The notes beneath the pieces were generated by a model that did not search any database, was not told the DNA's origin, and was given only the letters and a program-made list of their open reading frames with translations. Both the position numbers and the translations under genes were made by a program. Positions 24,820 through 33,801 of a stretch of DNA of 64,000 nt are shown one piece after another. Source of the stretch: Paenibacillus_I sp035510375 (GTDB lineage Bacteria > Bacillota > Bacilli > Paenibacillales > Paenibacillaceae); assembly GCF_035510375.1 (NCBI RefSeq), contig NZ_DATKHG010000035.1; one strand, written 5' to 3'. Numbering within the stretch: position 1 is the first letter of the stretch; the number at the start of each line of letters is the position of its first letter.

Positions 24820-25852
24820 TGTCTTCCTTCTCCTCTTTCGCCAATTTCGGAATCGTCACTTTCACCCGCGTTCCCGCGCCCGGCTTGCTGATGATTTCCC
24901 CGTCTCCGCCGAGCTTCCGTGCCCGCTCCCGCATCGTGGACAAGCCGTAGGAACCGGCCTTGACCTGATCGGCCCTGAAGCCGGTTCCGTCGTCCTGCAG
25001 CGTCATCACATACTGCCTTTCCGTCTCCGCGAGGAGCAGCGACGCTTTCTTGGCCCCGGCATGCTTGACGACGTTGGCCATCGCCTCCTGGATAATCAGA
25101 AACAGCTGATGCTCCTTCGCATCGGACAGCGTGCCCGCAACGCGCCAGCCGAGCTCGCCCTGGATGCCGTTCAGCCGGCAGTAATCCGGAAACCACTTAT
25201 CGAGCGCCTCGTGCAGGGAACGGCCTTCCAGCTCGAGCGGTCTCAGCTGGGCGATCAAGCCGCGCATCTGCTTCTGGGCCATCGCCGACATATGAATAAG
25301 CTGTTCCATGACGCTTTCCGCCCGCTCCCGGTTCATTTCGAGCAGCTTGGGCAGCGAGGAAGCCGACATATGAATGGCGAACAGATGCTGGCTGACCGTA
25401 TCGTGAAGATCTCGCGCCAGCCGCTTCCGCTCTTCGAGCACGGCCGCCTCGTTCGAGGCGGCCTCCCGCAGGATATGCTCCTCGCCCGCCTTCTGGAGCC
25501 ACTGCATGCGCTGCTCCAGCGCTGCCGCCATTTCATTGAATTCATGATAAGCGGCGGTGAACGACCTCGCTCCCGCCTCCGGGATGCGAACCGCCAGATT
25601 GCCGTGCGCAACCTGCTTTACCGCCAGGTGCATCGAATCGATCCGGCGTTGTATGCGCTGGGCGGCCCAATAGCCGAAACCTGCATTGACAAGCAATAAA
25701 GCAACCGAGACGGCCGTCCATATCTCTGCGAGCGCCATCCCCGCTCCTATGAAGACGACGCCGACGTACATAATGAGAAGGGACAGCAGCGAGGAGCCCA
25801 GGAACAGAAAGATGAGCTCCCACTTGTTGCTGCGCCAAAACCGGACCATCAT
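24797..25852 (-). CDS. liaS: LiaS/VraS-type sensor histidine kinase
   Basis: A 351-residue kinase with two N-terminal transmembrane helices and almost no extracellular loop (intramembrane-sensing type), HAMP at about 62-115, HisKA_3 with His150 (ARDLHDTVSQHLF) and an HATPase domain (EAMANVVKHAGA, DDGTGF). It follows liaF by 7 bases. Signal input normally comes through LiaF. Confidence 0.94.
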   Translation of the reverse strand: MMVRFWRSNKWELIFLFLGSSLLSLLIMYVGVVFIGAGMALAEIWTAVSVALLLVNAGFGYWAAQRIQRRIDSMHLAVKQVAHGNLAVRIPEAGARSFTAAYHEFNEMAAALEQRMQWLQKAGEEHILREAASNEAAVLEERKRLARDLHDTVSQHLFAIHMSASSLPKLLEMNRERAESVMEQLIHMSAMAQKQMRGLIAQLRPLELEGRSLHEALDKWFPDYCRLNGIQGELGWRVAGTLSDAKEHQLFLIIQEAMANVVKHAGAKKASLLLAETERQYVMTLQDDGTGFRADQVKAGSYGLSTMRERARKLGGDGEIISKPGAGTRVKVTIPKLAKEEKEDNERSGSI

Positions 25853-25859
25853 CCGGCGG

Positions 25860-26912
25860 TCACCCCACTTTGGTCACGCGGACGTCGCCGATGAACGTGC
25901 TGACGATCAGCCGGATTTTTTTGTCGGTATCGTAATAGTAAGGCGTCTCGACATTCATATTTTTGAACAAACCGCCCTCCCGCTGCTCCAGCACCGTAGC
26001 GTCCCCGAGAAAGGCGCTGGATACGACCTGCACGCCGACCTCGTAATCGTTCGGGATGAACACCTTGACGTCGCCGATGAACGACGAAATCGCGATCTTC
26101 GTCTCGCCGTATGGAATTTGGGCCTTCGTTAAATCGAGAACGGTGTCGCCGATGAAATGGGAAATGTTCATCGGCTTCAGCTCCCAGTGATCATGGCCAA
26201 GATGGATATCGCCGATGAAGCCCGAGCGCGTCAGCGCCTTCGGATCGTGATTCCACCATTCCACCCGCGCGCAGCCATGCCGGTGGCGGGAACGCTCGCG
26301 GAGGTCGCGTTTATAATCGCGGTAATCGCGCCGTTCATACCGGTTCCCGCCTTCATTTGCGTCCCGGCCTGCCGCTCCCGTTCCCGGCGGCTCGCCTTGC
26401 CGCGGCTTGTTGAATTCCGGCGCCGGAGGCACGGGCTGGTGTTCGGGCTGGGGATCGAGCGGGTTCGGATGGAGCGGCGGCGCCGGAGGGACCGGAGGCC
26501 GGGGCGGCGCATAGGTCGTATGCGGAAACGCCTTCCAGCCCTCGTCGCCGTCGTGCGGCTTTTTCCGCTTGGGCTTCAACATCATGCTCAGACCGAACAC
26601 GATCAGCGCGACCGGCCACAAATATGAAATGATATCGCCGATCGACCAGTCGAACCAACCGAGGTTGCGACCGAGAAAAACAAACCCGACGAGCGTCATA
26701 ATGATTCCCCATGTTGCCGCCCCGCTTCCGTAGCGCCTGCCCACCGCCATATTCTGAAGCCCGAATACGATCAGGATCGCCGGCCAGAACAGCGATATCG
26801 CCTCGCCGATATCGAAATCGAGCAGGCCGGCTTGCCTTAACAGAAACCCGACGCCCAGGGCAGCGATAAGCAATCCCCAGAATATCCGCTGAAAGAATTG
26901 TTCATTCATCAT
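25860..26912 (-). CDS. liaF: LiaF-type membrane inhibitor of the kinase
   Basis: About 350 residues. Four hydrophobic segments lie in the first ~130 residues (QRIFWGLLIAALGVGFLL; AISLFWPAILIVFGLQ; WGIIMTLVGFVFLG; DIISYLWPVALIVFGLSMML). A cytoplasmic linker unusually rich in Pro follows (PRPPVPPAPPLHPNPLDPQP), then the LiaF C-terminal beta-helical domain (SGFIGDIHLG, SHFIGDTVLDLTKAQ, SSFIGDVKVF, STFIGDVRV). Start 26912 is preceded by AGAGG six bases upstream; ATG 26909 is equally possible. Confidence 0.92.
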   Translation of the reverse strand: MMNEQFFQRIFWGLLIAALGVGFLLRQAGLLDFDIGEAISLFWPAILIVFGLQNMAVGRRYGSGAATWGIIMTLVGFVFLGRNLGWFDWSIGDIISYLWPVALIVFGLSMMLKPKRKKPHDGDEGWKAFPHTTYAPPRPPVPPAPPLHPNPLDPQPEHQPVPPAPEFNKPRQGEPPGTGAAGRDANEGGNRYERRDYRDYKRDLRERSRHRHGCARVEWWNHDPKALTRSGFIGDIHLGHDHWELKPMNISHFIGDTVLDLTKAQIPYGETKIAISSFIGDVKVFIPNDYEVGVQVVSSAFLGDATVLEQREGGLFKNMNVETPYYYDTDKKIRLIVSTFIGDVRVTKVG

Positions 26913-26942
26913 AACCATCCTCTGCCGCTTCGTGCTATTCCC

Positions 26943-26971
26943 AGTATAGCCGAAGGCGCAACAACGGTAAA
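26943..26971 (-). promoter_or_regulatory. Promoter of liaFSR
   Basis: TTTACC and TATACT with a 17-bp spacer on the reverse strand, about 30 bases before liaF. Confidence 0.55.
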
Positions 26972-27104
26972 AGGGTCGAGCGATTGAAACCTGTCTCGGT
27001 CTCGGGACGGAGTAATTGAAAGGGTATACGGGAAACCTTGTAAGAACGGCAATAATTCCACTAAATATATCTAACATATCGTGTCATGTAATGGCCTGAT
27101 TTCA

Positions 27105-27134
27105 TTGACAGCGTTTATAGGACGACTTTATAAT
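27105..27134 (+). promoter_or_regulatory. Consensus sigma-A promoter of the amt pseudogene
   Basis: Perfect TTGACA and TATAAT hexamers with an 18-bp spacer, 66 bases before the start. No full GlnR/TnrA box was found here. Confidence 0.75.
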
Positions 27135-27200
27135 GGGATGCGGTTGATAGATGCACGAGAAAATCTAACATGACGAACGTTTCAAAGGGGATGGACAAGA

Positions 27201-28255
27201 ATGGATTTGCAAACGTTGTCGCAAGGCCTGGACACGATTTGGGTCGTCTTGACGGCAGCTATGATCTTGCTGATGGAAGGCGGCTTCGCCTTGCTGGAAG
27301 CCGGCTTTGTCCGGCAAAAAAACGCAGTCAGCATTATTATGAAAGTGTTCGTTGACATCACGTTCGGCGCGCTTGTTTTCTATTTGCGGGGCACTGGGTA
27401 TGGTCCGTCGGCGGCTGGCTCGGCTCGCTCGGCATGATCGACTTCGCGGGCTCGGCTGTTATCCATGCGCTCGGCGGCTTTTCGGCTTTGGCGGCCGCGA
27501 TGTTCATCGGACCTCGCATCGGCAGATTTTCGCCCGACGGCAAAGTGAATATCGTGCCTCCGTCGAATCTGCCGCTCGCATCCGTCGGAGCCTTCATTCT
27601 CTGGTTCGGCTGGTTCGGCTTCAACGCGGGAAGCACGCTCAGCGCGACCAACGGCTCGATCGGCCACATCGCCATGGCCACGATGCTTGCCGCGGCCGCC
27701 GGAGGCGCAGCCTGCATTCTGTTTACGATGCTCCGCTACAAGAAAGCGGATCCGCCTATGGTCATCAACGGTTCCCTCGCGGGACTCGTCGGCATCACGG
27801 CAGGAAACGCATTCGTTTCAGACGGGGCGGCAATCCTGATCGGCGCCGCAAGCGGCGTGGCCATGGTGCTGGCTACAGAATACCTGGAAAGCAAGCAGAT
27901 CGACGATCCCGTCGGCGCCTTCGCCGTGCACGGCGTCAGCGGAAGCATAGGCACGCTAGCGGTCGGATTGTTTGCCAAACCGGAACTCACCGAAGGAATC
28001 GGCAAAGGCTACGCAGGCTTGTTCTACGGCGGCGGCTGGAGCCTGCTCGGCGTGCAGGCGCTCGGTCTCGCCGTCGTCAGCGTCTGGGGTTTCGCGCTCA
28101 CCGCGGGCTTCCTATGGCTGATTAAACGAATAACGCCCGTTCGCGTGTCCAAGGACGAGGAGCTTGTCGGCCTCGATGTCGGCATTCACGGCGTACCCGC
28201 CTACAGCCAGGAGCACGACTTCCTCGATGTCAAACGGCTGACCGGCGGCCAATAA
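27201..28255 (+). pseudogene. amt: Ammonium transporter (Amt), internal deletion with frameshift
   Basis: The first frame gives a normal Amt N-terminus (MDLQTLSQGLDTIWVVLTAA ... SIIMKVFVDITFGALVFYL, ~62 residues). At about 27383-27388 homology jumps to another frame with AGHWVWSVGGWLGSLGMIDF, the segment before the conserved VIHALGG, and continues intact to the stop at 28255. Family members have about 70-90 more residues between these two points (end of TM2 to TM4), including the region of the external Phe gate. The join is thus a deletion that also shifts frame, leaving a 78-residue stub and an orphan C-terminal half. The pore His motif VIHALGG and the C-terminal half are preserved, so the event is recent or an assembly error. 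Confidence 0.88.
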
Positions 28256-28271
28256 ACAATCGCTTTCGGCA

Positions 28272-28316
28272 AAATGAAAACCGCTGAAGCCATCCGGCTC
28301 TCAGCGGTTTTTGCGC
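28272..28316 (+). terminator. Intrinsic terminator of amt
   Basis: AAAACCGCTGA ... TCAGCGGTTTTT stem-loop directly after the stop. Confidence 0.85.
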
Positions 28317-28365
28317 TTGGTACAGAAAAATCCGCTCTTAGGGGCGGATTTTCACGACATGTTTC

Positions 28366-28737
28366 CTATACCTCTATCATTTCCTCGTTAACGGGAACGA
28401 CATCGGACGGCGAGGAGCTGTCCAGAATTCGCCGGGCATGTTCGATGTCCTGGCGAAGCGCCCGGACCTTCTCGAGCGGCTTCTTTACATAATGAATATA
28501 TTCGACCGCCAAATGGTGGTCGGGCTTTTTGCCCGAAAGCAAGCGGCGCAGCGACGACATCGATTGATAAGCCCGCTCCTCCGCCTGCCGGCGTTTCTCG
28601 TAGCGCTGCACCATCTGCTCGATATCGGCGATCTCATTTTCCTTTTTGGCGATATAGGCTTCCAGAAACGGATAGACATCCGCCGCCTTGCGATACTTAA
28701 CGTGTGATGGGGCGATATAAAAGATGGGATCAGTCAT
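28366..28737 (-). CDS. Hypothetical coiled-coil protein
   Basis: A 123-residue soluble protein with AGGAGATAT upstream. It is charged and helical: residues 25-60 (EAYIAKKENEIADIEQMVQR) and 85-105 look like coiled coils. No signal peptide, membrane segment or catalytic motif is visible. I do not recognise the family. It is flanked by terminators on both sides and has no operon partner. Confidence 0.65.
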   Translation of the reverse strand: MTDPIFYIAPSHVKYRKAADVYPFLEAYIAKKENEIADIEQMVQRYEKRRQAEERAYQSMSSLRRLLSGKKPDHHLAVEYIHYVKKPLEKVRALRQDIEHARRILDSSSPSDVVPVNEEMIEV

Positions 28738-28870
28738 GCGATATCTCCTGTCTCACCATGTAATATTTTTTAACACTCCTATTGTATCGCATAATTGCGC
28801 TTTTGAACATCCCCGGAGCAATAAAATATTTTATGCGCAATCACCTGCCGGCAAGTCGGGGAAACAAAGC

Positions 28871-28908
28871 GAAACCCGTGTCTATTCGCAAGAAAGACAC
28901 GGGTTTCT
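28871..28908 (-). terminator. Hairpin downstream of the ECF sigma gene
   Basis: GAAACCCGTGTC / GACACGGGTTTC is a 12-bp perfect stem. It lies 145 bases after the sigma gene. The remainder of 28738-29052 contains no gene that I can support. Confidence 0.55.
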
Positions 28909-29052
28909 CGTAGAAAAAGGGACGCATTGTCCCTCTCCATCAGCCGACCGCTTGTACGATGAAGGCATCAAGCGGCTAGAAATCGGCGTATGGGGCTGGT
29001 CGCCGGGAGGCTTCCAAGGTTCGTTTCCCAATTCCTATACGGCAATGACCGC

Positions 29053-29568
29053 TCAATACGGATACACCGGATCGTCCCTCAACCGCTCGCGCGTGCGGTG
29101 AATCTTTGCTTTTACCGTGCCCACCGGCATATTGAGCGCGTCGGCGATTTCCCGGTCTTTAAATCCGTAATAAAATTTATACAAAATCAGCGTCCGCGTC
29201 GTCGGATCCAGGCCGCCCAGCAGCTCGGATATCTCAAGCAAAAGCTCCGCCTCGCTTGAGCAGGCGTAACGCTCCCCGGTTTCGCGAATCTCGCACGGCT
29301 GCGTCCGGCCCGCCACCTTGTTGACGTTCACCGCAATATTGCGCGTGATCGTCTTGGCCCACGCCGTCAGCTTGCACCCCTCCCGCAACGAGTCCTGATG
29401 GGAGAGCATCCTCACCCAAGCCTCCTGCACCACATCGTGCGCATCCGACTTGTTGCGGACGTTCGAGTAAGCTACCCGAATCATATGGCTATAGAGCTCC
29501 CGCAGCGCGGCCTCCTGCTCAATCCAATCCTTGCCCGGCGGATCTTCGCCGCCCTGTACTGATGACAT
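29053..29568 (-). CDS. ECF-type RNA polymerase sigma factor
   Basis: A 171-residue sigma factor. Region 2 reads ELYSHMIRVAYSNVRNKSDA followed by HDVVQEAWVRML; region 4 reads LDPTTRTLILYKFYYGFKDR and GTVKAKIHRTRERL. Start at 29568 is chosen from GGGGGAT upstream; two extra upstream ATG codons lack a ribosome binding site. ECF factors usually have a co-transcribed membrane anti-sigma; none is adjacent, so the control mechanism is unknown. Confidence 0.88.
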   Translation of the reverse strand: MSSVQGGEDPPGKDWIEQEAALRELYSHMIRVAYSNVRNKSDAHDVVQEAWVRMLSHQDSLREGCKLTAWAKTITRNIAVNVNKVAGRTQPCEIRETGERYACSSEAELLLEISELLGGLDPTTRTLILYKFYYGFKDREIADALNMPVGTVKAKIHRTRERLRDDPVYPY

Positions 29569-29632
29569 CGACAGATCCCCCGCAGTGACAACGTTTACAA
29601 AATCTATTCTCTCCATCATCATATCACGTTTT

Positions 29633-29680
29633 CAGAAAAAGAAATTCACCCCGCGGAACTATCTCCTCAAGGTGAATTTA
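29633..29680 (-). terminator. Intrinsic terminator of the 3D-domain gene
   Basis: AAATTCACC / GGTGAATTT stem, followed on the reverse strand by CTTTTTCTG. Confidence 0.65.
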
Positions 29681-29684
29681 GTCT

Positions 29685-30395
29685 TTAAGACTCAAAAATA
29701 TGGGCAGGAATGGTTCTTTGGACGGATACCACCCGATTCAATTCCTTAAGCCACGATTCGTCCAGCTTGCCTTCGCCTTTCTTGAGTACGTCGACGTGGA
29801 CCTTCCGTTTGCCCCACAGCCGGTACACCTGCCTGGTCGTCTCGAAGTAAAGGTCGATCTTGTTGCCCTTGATCGCGGAGCCGGTATCCGCGACGATTCC
29901 GTATCCGTATCCGGGAATGTACATCAGCGTTCCGATCGGAAACACCTTCGGATCGGCGGCGATCGTCGAGACATGGTCTCTGCGCACTTTGACGCCGGAG
30001 CGGGTAATGCCGTACCCGGGCATGCCCGGCTTTTTACCCGTCGATTCCAGTCCGGCCGTATAGCCTGTAGCCGTGACGCGAACGGTTTGAATCGGCTTCG
30101 GCTTATGTATGACCGCCACCTTCGCCTTCACGTCCGCGTTCTTTGCCGTACCGAGCGCGGACCGGCGAGTCTGCGGGGCCGGCGGACGCTGTGGCCGCAT
30201 GATGGGCCCGGATTTGTAGGCCGCCGCCACGATCGGCGGTTTCGGCCCCGCCTCTTGCCCGGCGATGGCTGAGGAGGCCGGCGCGGCCGGCTTCCTGATG
30301 CTTGCGGTATGCGCCGTGCCGACAATGACGACGGCGACCAATAACGCAAGCAGCATATTCAGGCATCGCGCGGAAGCGATAGAGCTTGACGACAT
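29685..30395 (-). CDS. Secreted 3D-domain (RpfB/YuiC/MltA-like) protein
   Basis: A 236-residue protein with an N-terminal signal or anchor (about 12-30, LNMLLALLVAVVIVGTA), a Pro/Ala-rich linker to ~100, and a C-terminal 3D domain with VTATGYTAG, FPIGTLMYIPGYG and the triple-aspartate signature DTGSAIKGNKIDLYF. In Gram-positives this domain is a lytic transglycosylase-like fold acting on the cell wall during growth, stationary phase or germination. AAGGGGGAG precedes the ATG. Partner gene not evident. The 190 bases to thrS show nothing recognisable. Confidence 0.85.
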   Translation of the reverse strand: MSSSSIASARCLNMLLALLVAVVIVGTAHTASIRKPAAPASSAIAGQEAGPKPPIVAAAYKSGPIMRPQRPPAPQTRRSALGTAKNADVKAKVAVIHKPKPIQTVRVTATGYTAGLESTGKKPGMPGYGITRSGVKVRRDHVSTIAADPKVFPIGTLMYIPGYGYGIVADTGSAIKGNKIDLYFETTRQVYRLWGKRKVHVDVLKKGEGKLDESWLKELNRVVSVQRTIPAHIFES

Positions 30396-30585
30396 GTGGA
30401 TAATCTCCCCCTTAAACGGAGGTTACCCCGATGCGCCAAGCTTTATTCAGTTTTGCCCGCATTTCCGCCGGATAACTCGCTAATGTTGCAAATTAGAGGG
30501 GAATTGCAGACCGTTATCGACATCAATACCAATCTGCGCCAAAACTCCGTTCGGCAAGTCTGTGAAGCGAAGCCGAAGTGGAGGT

Positions 30586-32523
30586 TTACACCCGTTTGGC
30601 CGCAATCTCGTCAGCCAGCAGCGCCAGCGTTTCTTGAACGGGCCTGGCCCCGAGATCGCCTTCGCCGCGCTTGCGCACCGATACCGTTCCGCCGCTCTCC
30701 TCATTCTCGCCGACGATCAGCATATACGGAATTTTCTCAAGCTGCGCTTCGCGGATTTTGTAGCCCATCTTCTCGTTGCGCAGGTCGGATTCGGCCCGCA
30801 CGCCGCCCGCGACCAGCTTTTCTTCCACTTCCTTGGCGTATGCCTCGTAAGCCATCGATACCGGAATGACGCGGGCTTGAACAGGCGAAAGCCATAGCGG
30901 CAGCGCGCCGACGAAATTTTCGAGCAGGAAGGCGGTCATCCGTTCCATCGTGCTGATGATGCCGCGGTGGATAACGACCGGGCGGTGTTTTTTGCCGTCT
31001 TCGCCGACATATTCGAGCTCGAACCGCTCCGGCAGCAGGAAGTCGAGCTGCGCCGTCGACAGCGTCTCCTCTTTGCCGAGCGCGGTCTTGATCTGGACGT
31101 CCAGCTTCGGCCCGTAGAAGGCGGCTTCGCCTTCGGCCTCGAAATACGGCAGCCCCAGCTCGTCGACGACCTCCTTAAGCATACGCTGCGACATTTCCCA
31201 CATCTCATCATTCGGGAAATATTTCTCCGTATCCTGCGGATCGCGGTACGACAGGCGGAACCGGTACTCCTTGATGCCGAAATCCGCATAGACCTGCTGA
31301 ATCAGCTGCACGACGCGGGCGAACTCCGACTTGATCTGATCCGGCCGGGCAAAAATATGCGCGTCGTTCAGCGTCATTGCACGGACACGGTGCAGGCCGG
31401 TCAGCGCGCCGGACATCTCGTACCGGTGCATCGTGCCGAGCTCGGCGATCCGGATCGGCAGGTCGCGGTAGCTGCGCATGTCGCTCTTGTACACCATCAT
31501 ATGGTGCGGGCAGTTCATCGGACGGAGCACGAGCTCCTCGTTGTCCATCTGCATCGGCGGGAACATATCCTCCTGGTAATGCTCCCAGTGTCCGGATATT
31601 TTGTACAGCTCCACGCTGCCCATGACCGGCGTGTACACATGCTGGTAGCCTAACCGCTCCTCCAGGTCGACAATGTAACGCTCAAGCGTGCGGCGAACCT
31701 TGGCGCCGTTCGGCAGCCAGATCGGCAAACCCTGGCCGACTTCCTTCGCGAACGTGAACATGCCGAGCTCTTTGCCGAGCTTGCGGTGATCGCGCTTCTT
31801 CGCTTCCTCGAGAAAATGGAGATGCTCATCCAGCTGCGCCTTCTTGGGGAAGGCGGTCCCGTAAATGCGCTGCAGCATCTTGTTCCTGGAATCGCCGCGC
31901 CAGTAGGCGCCCGCCAGGCTGAGCAGCTTGAACGCCTTGATCCGTCCCGTCGACGGCAGATGCGGCCCGCGGCACAGGTCGAAAAACTCGCCTTGGTCAT
32001 AGATCGTAATGACCGAATCGGCCGGCAGATCCCGGATCAGTTCCAGCTTCAGATTGTCGCCGAGCTCGGTGAAGATCGCCGTCGCCTCGTCGCGGCCGAC
32101 CACACGGCGCCGGATCGGCAGATCCTCCTTGACGATGCGCTCCATTTCCTTCTCGATCTTCTCGAGGTCCTCGGGCGTAAGCGACTGCTCCATCTCGATA
32201 TCGTAATAGAAGCCGTCCTCGATCACCGGACCGATCCCCAGCTTCACGTTCCTGTCGCCGTACAGCCGCTTGATCGCCTGTGCCATCAGATGCGCTGTGC
32301 TGTGGCGGTAAACCTCCAGGCCGTCCGCGCTGTCTAGCGTCACGATTTCGAGCGCCGCATCCTGCTCGAGCGGCGCATACACATCGACAACCTTGCCGTC
32401 CACCTTGCCGGCGACCGCGTTTTTTCGCAAGCCGGGGCTGATCGAGCCGGCCACCTCCTCGACCGTCGTGCCCGCCGGATACTCCCTCACGGCGCCGTCC
32501 GGAAATTTCACTTGAATCGACAT
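30586..32523 (-). CDS. thrS: Threonyl-tRNA synthetase
   Basis: A 645-residue class II synthetase: N-terminal TGS domain (MSIQVKFPDGAVREYPAGTT), editing domain with HSTAHLMAQA, catalytic core with MNCPHHM and the RPLVIH-equivalent HRPVVIHRGI, and C-terminal anticodon-binding domain. Start 32523 is set by GGAGGAGG. It is preceded by a T-box leader, so expression should rise when tRNA-Thr is uncharged. ytxC upstream and thrS have the same order as in B. subtilis. Confidence 0.97.
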   Translation of the reverse strand: MSIQVKFPDGAVREYPAGTTVEEVAGSISPGLRKNAVAGKVDGKVVDVYAPLEQDAALEIVTLDSADGLEVYRHSTAHLMAQAIKRLYGDRNVKLGIGPVIEDGFYYDIEMEQSLTPEDLEKIEKEMERIVKEDLPIRRRVVGRDEATAIFTELGDNLKLELIRDLPADSVITIYDQGEFFDLCRGPHLPSTGRIKAFKLLSLAGAYWRGDSRNKMLQRIYGTAFPKKAQLDEHLHFLEEAKKRDHRKLGKELGMFTFAKEVGQGLPIWLPNGAKVRRTLERYIVDLEERLGYQHVYTPVMGSVELYKISGHWEHYQEDMFPPMQMDNEELVLRPMNCPHHMMVYKSDMRSYRDLPIRIAELGTMHRYEMSGALTGLHRVRAMTLNDAHIFARPDQIKSEFARVVQLIQQVYADFGIKEYRFRLSYRDPQDTEKYFPNDEMWEMSQRMLKEVVDELGLPYFEAEGEAAFYGPKLDVQIKTALGKEETLSTAQLDFLLPERFELEYVGEDGKKHRPVVIHRGIISTMERMTAFLLENFVGALPLWLSPVQARVIPVSMAYEAYAKEVEEKLVAGGVRAESDLRNEKMGYKIREAQLEKIPYMLIVGENEESGGTVSVRKRGEGDLGARPVQETLALLADEIAAKRV

Positions 32524-32554
32524 TTTCACAACCTCCTCCATAATGAAAGAAAAC

Positions 32555-32837
32555 AAAAAAAAACACACGTCCCGATAGGGACGAGCGCTTGATCACCCGT
32601 GGTTCCACCCTCATTCGATACGTCCGGCGCATGAAGCGGCCGAGGCACGTATCCTCGAGCATCCCGTAACGGGGATGAACCGGCGCGGCTTACCCACCGT
32701 CACCCGAAGGAGACCGGCTTCAACCGCACAGCTTCAAAGGGGTATTTCCGCCAGTGCTCTCGGAAGGAAATTGCAGCCGGGTCTCCTCTCTCTGGACCGC
32801 GCACGGGGCCGAAACATGTCTTTGTCGTCGCTGATGA
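32555..32837 (-). ncRNA. T-box riboswitch leader of thrS
   Basis: On the reverse strand the leader contains the T-box core GAGGGTGGAACCACGGG (32598-32614) followed by a CGTCCC/GGGACG terminator hairpin (32568-32583) and a run of nine Ts. Upstream lie AGAGAG and GGCTGCAA motifs typical of Stem I. I could not assign the specifier codon with confidence; threonine is inferred from the downstream gene. Confidence 0.9.
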
Positions 32838-32842
32838 ACCCC

Positions 32843-32872
32843 ATTATAAACCGCTCCGCGCACAGCGGTCAA
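32843..32872 (-). promoter_or_regulatory. Promoter of the thrS T-box leader
   Basis: TTGACC and TATAAT with an 18-bp spacer on the reverse strand. The -35 hexamer overlaps the stop codon of ytxC. Confidence 0.75.
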
Positions 32873-33801
32873 GTGGAACGGCGGTCTCCCGGCTTGAACG
32901 CACCCTCGAAGAACGTTACGCACGAACGGCAGCCCGTACAGACGGTCACGCGCCGGTCGAAAATCGCTTCAATCGTCCGGATGACGGACAGCTCCTCCTG
33001 CCGCGTATGAATGACGATGCGCTCCGGCGCAATCGAGATCAAGTGGCTCACCACCATGTCCTCGACATTCATTTCGGACTCGATCATCTCGGCCACGATC
33101 CGGTCGACGGGCCGGCTCTCGATCGGCTCGTACCGCTCGTCATACAAGGTGAATTGGCTGTCCTGCACATGCATCAAATGGACGACGGGCACTTTTGTTT
33201 CCTGCAAGCAAACGAAATACCGGAGCAAGGAAATGAATTCCTGATATTGTTTGTCCATCACGAATTCATCCACCGCATATTCGACGATCTCCCTCAGCTC
33301 CTCCCGATAGGAGGCAAGCCGGAATGTGATGTAACCGTCCAGATGGATGCGCGGCTGCTGCTTCAAAAACGCTTCCAATTCACTCGCCACCTTCCGCTTG
33401 CGTCTGCCGCGGCTGTCGGCGGTGTGGCCGTTTTCCTCGGAGGAGCCGTTGCCGTACAAAAACTGCCGGCAGTGCCATACGATTTTATCGAGATCCTCGT
33501 CCCGTTCATAATGGAACTGCTTGCGGGCGATCGAACGAAGCAGGACGGCTTCCGACTCGAGCAGCACATATTCGGCCATCCCGACCGCCGCGTGCCTGAG
33601 AACGGCAGCCCGGCTTTCGCCCTCGGAACAGCCCCCGCGGCGATCGACATACCGCAGCCGGCCCGAATCCGAATCGACCTCCCATACGCCGGAATCGGAG
33701 GAGAGACTATGTAAATCCGCGAACGCATCGGACAAACAGCGGGTCAGACGGGACATTTTATCTTCGGAAGAGGACGTCAGGGTAATCGAAAATACCTCCA
33801 T
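32869..33801 (-). CDS. ytxC: Sporulation protein YtxC
   Basis: A 310-residue protein of the YtxC family, which is linked to sporulation in Bacillus and has no known biochemical role. It is recognised by its C-terminus (PVVHLMHVQDSQFTLYDE; PERIVIHTRQEE; VCTGCRSC) and by synteny directly upstream of thrS. The CTGC-x2-C cysteines could bind metal. GGAAAGGAG precedes the ATG. The 210 bases between it and mqnC show nothing recognisable. Confidence 0.82.
   Translation of the reverse strand: MEVFSITLTSSSEDKMSRLTRCLSDAFADLHSLSSDSGVWEVDSDSGRLRYVDRRGGCSEGESRAAVLRHAAVGMAEYVLLESEAVLLRSIARKQFHYERDEDLDKIVWHCRQFLYGNGSSEENGHTADSRGRRKRKVASELEAFLKQQPRIHLDGYITFRLASYREELREIVEYAVDEFVMDKQYQEFISLLRYFVCLQETKVPVVHLMHVQDSQFTLYDERYEPIESRPVDRIVAEMIESEMNVEDMVVSHLISIAPERIVIHTRQEELSVIRTIEAIFDRRVTVCTGCRSCVTFFEGAFKPGDRRST

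Noticed and set aside
27352..28125. Arg-rich forward frame across the amt gene
   Set aside because: It overlaps the better-supported transporter frames and has no family resemblance; it is a frame shadow exposed by the high GC content.
28909..29052. Remnant gene between the hypothetical protein and the sigma factor
   Set aside because: A forward frame (RLYDEGIKRLEIGVWGW...) looked protein-like, but it runs into the antisense of the sigma gene and lacks a start signal.
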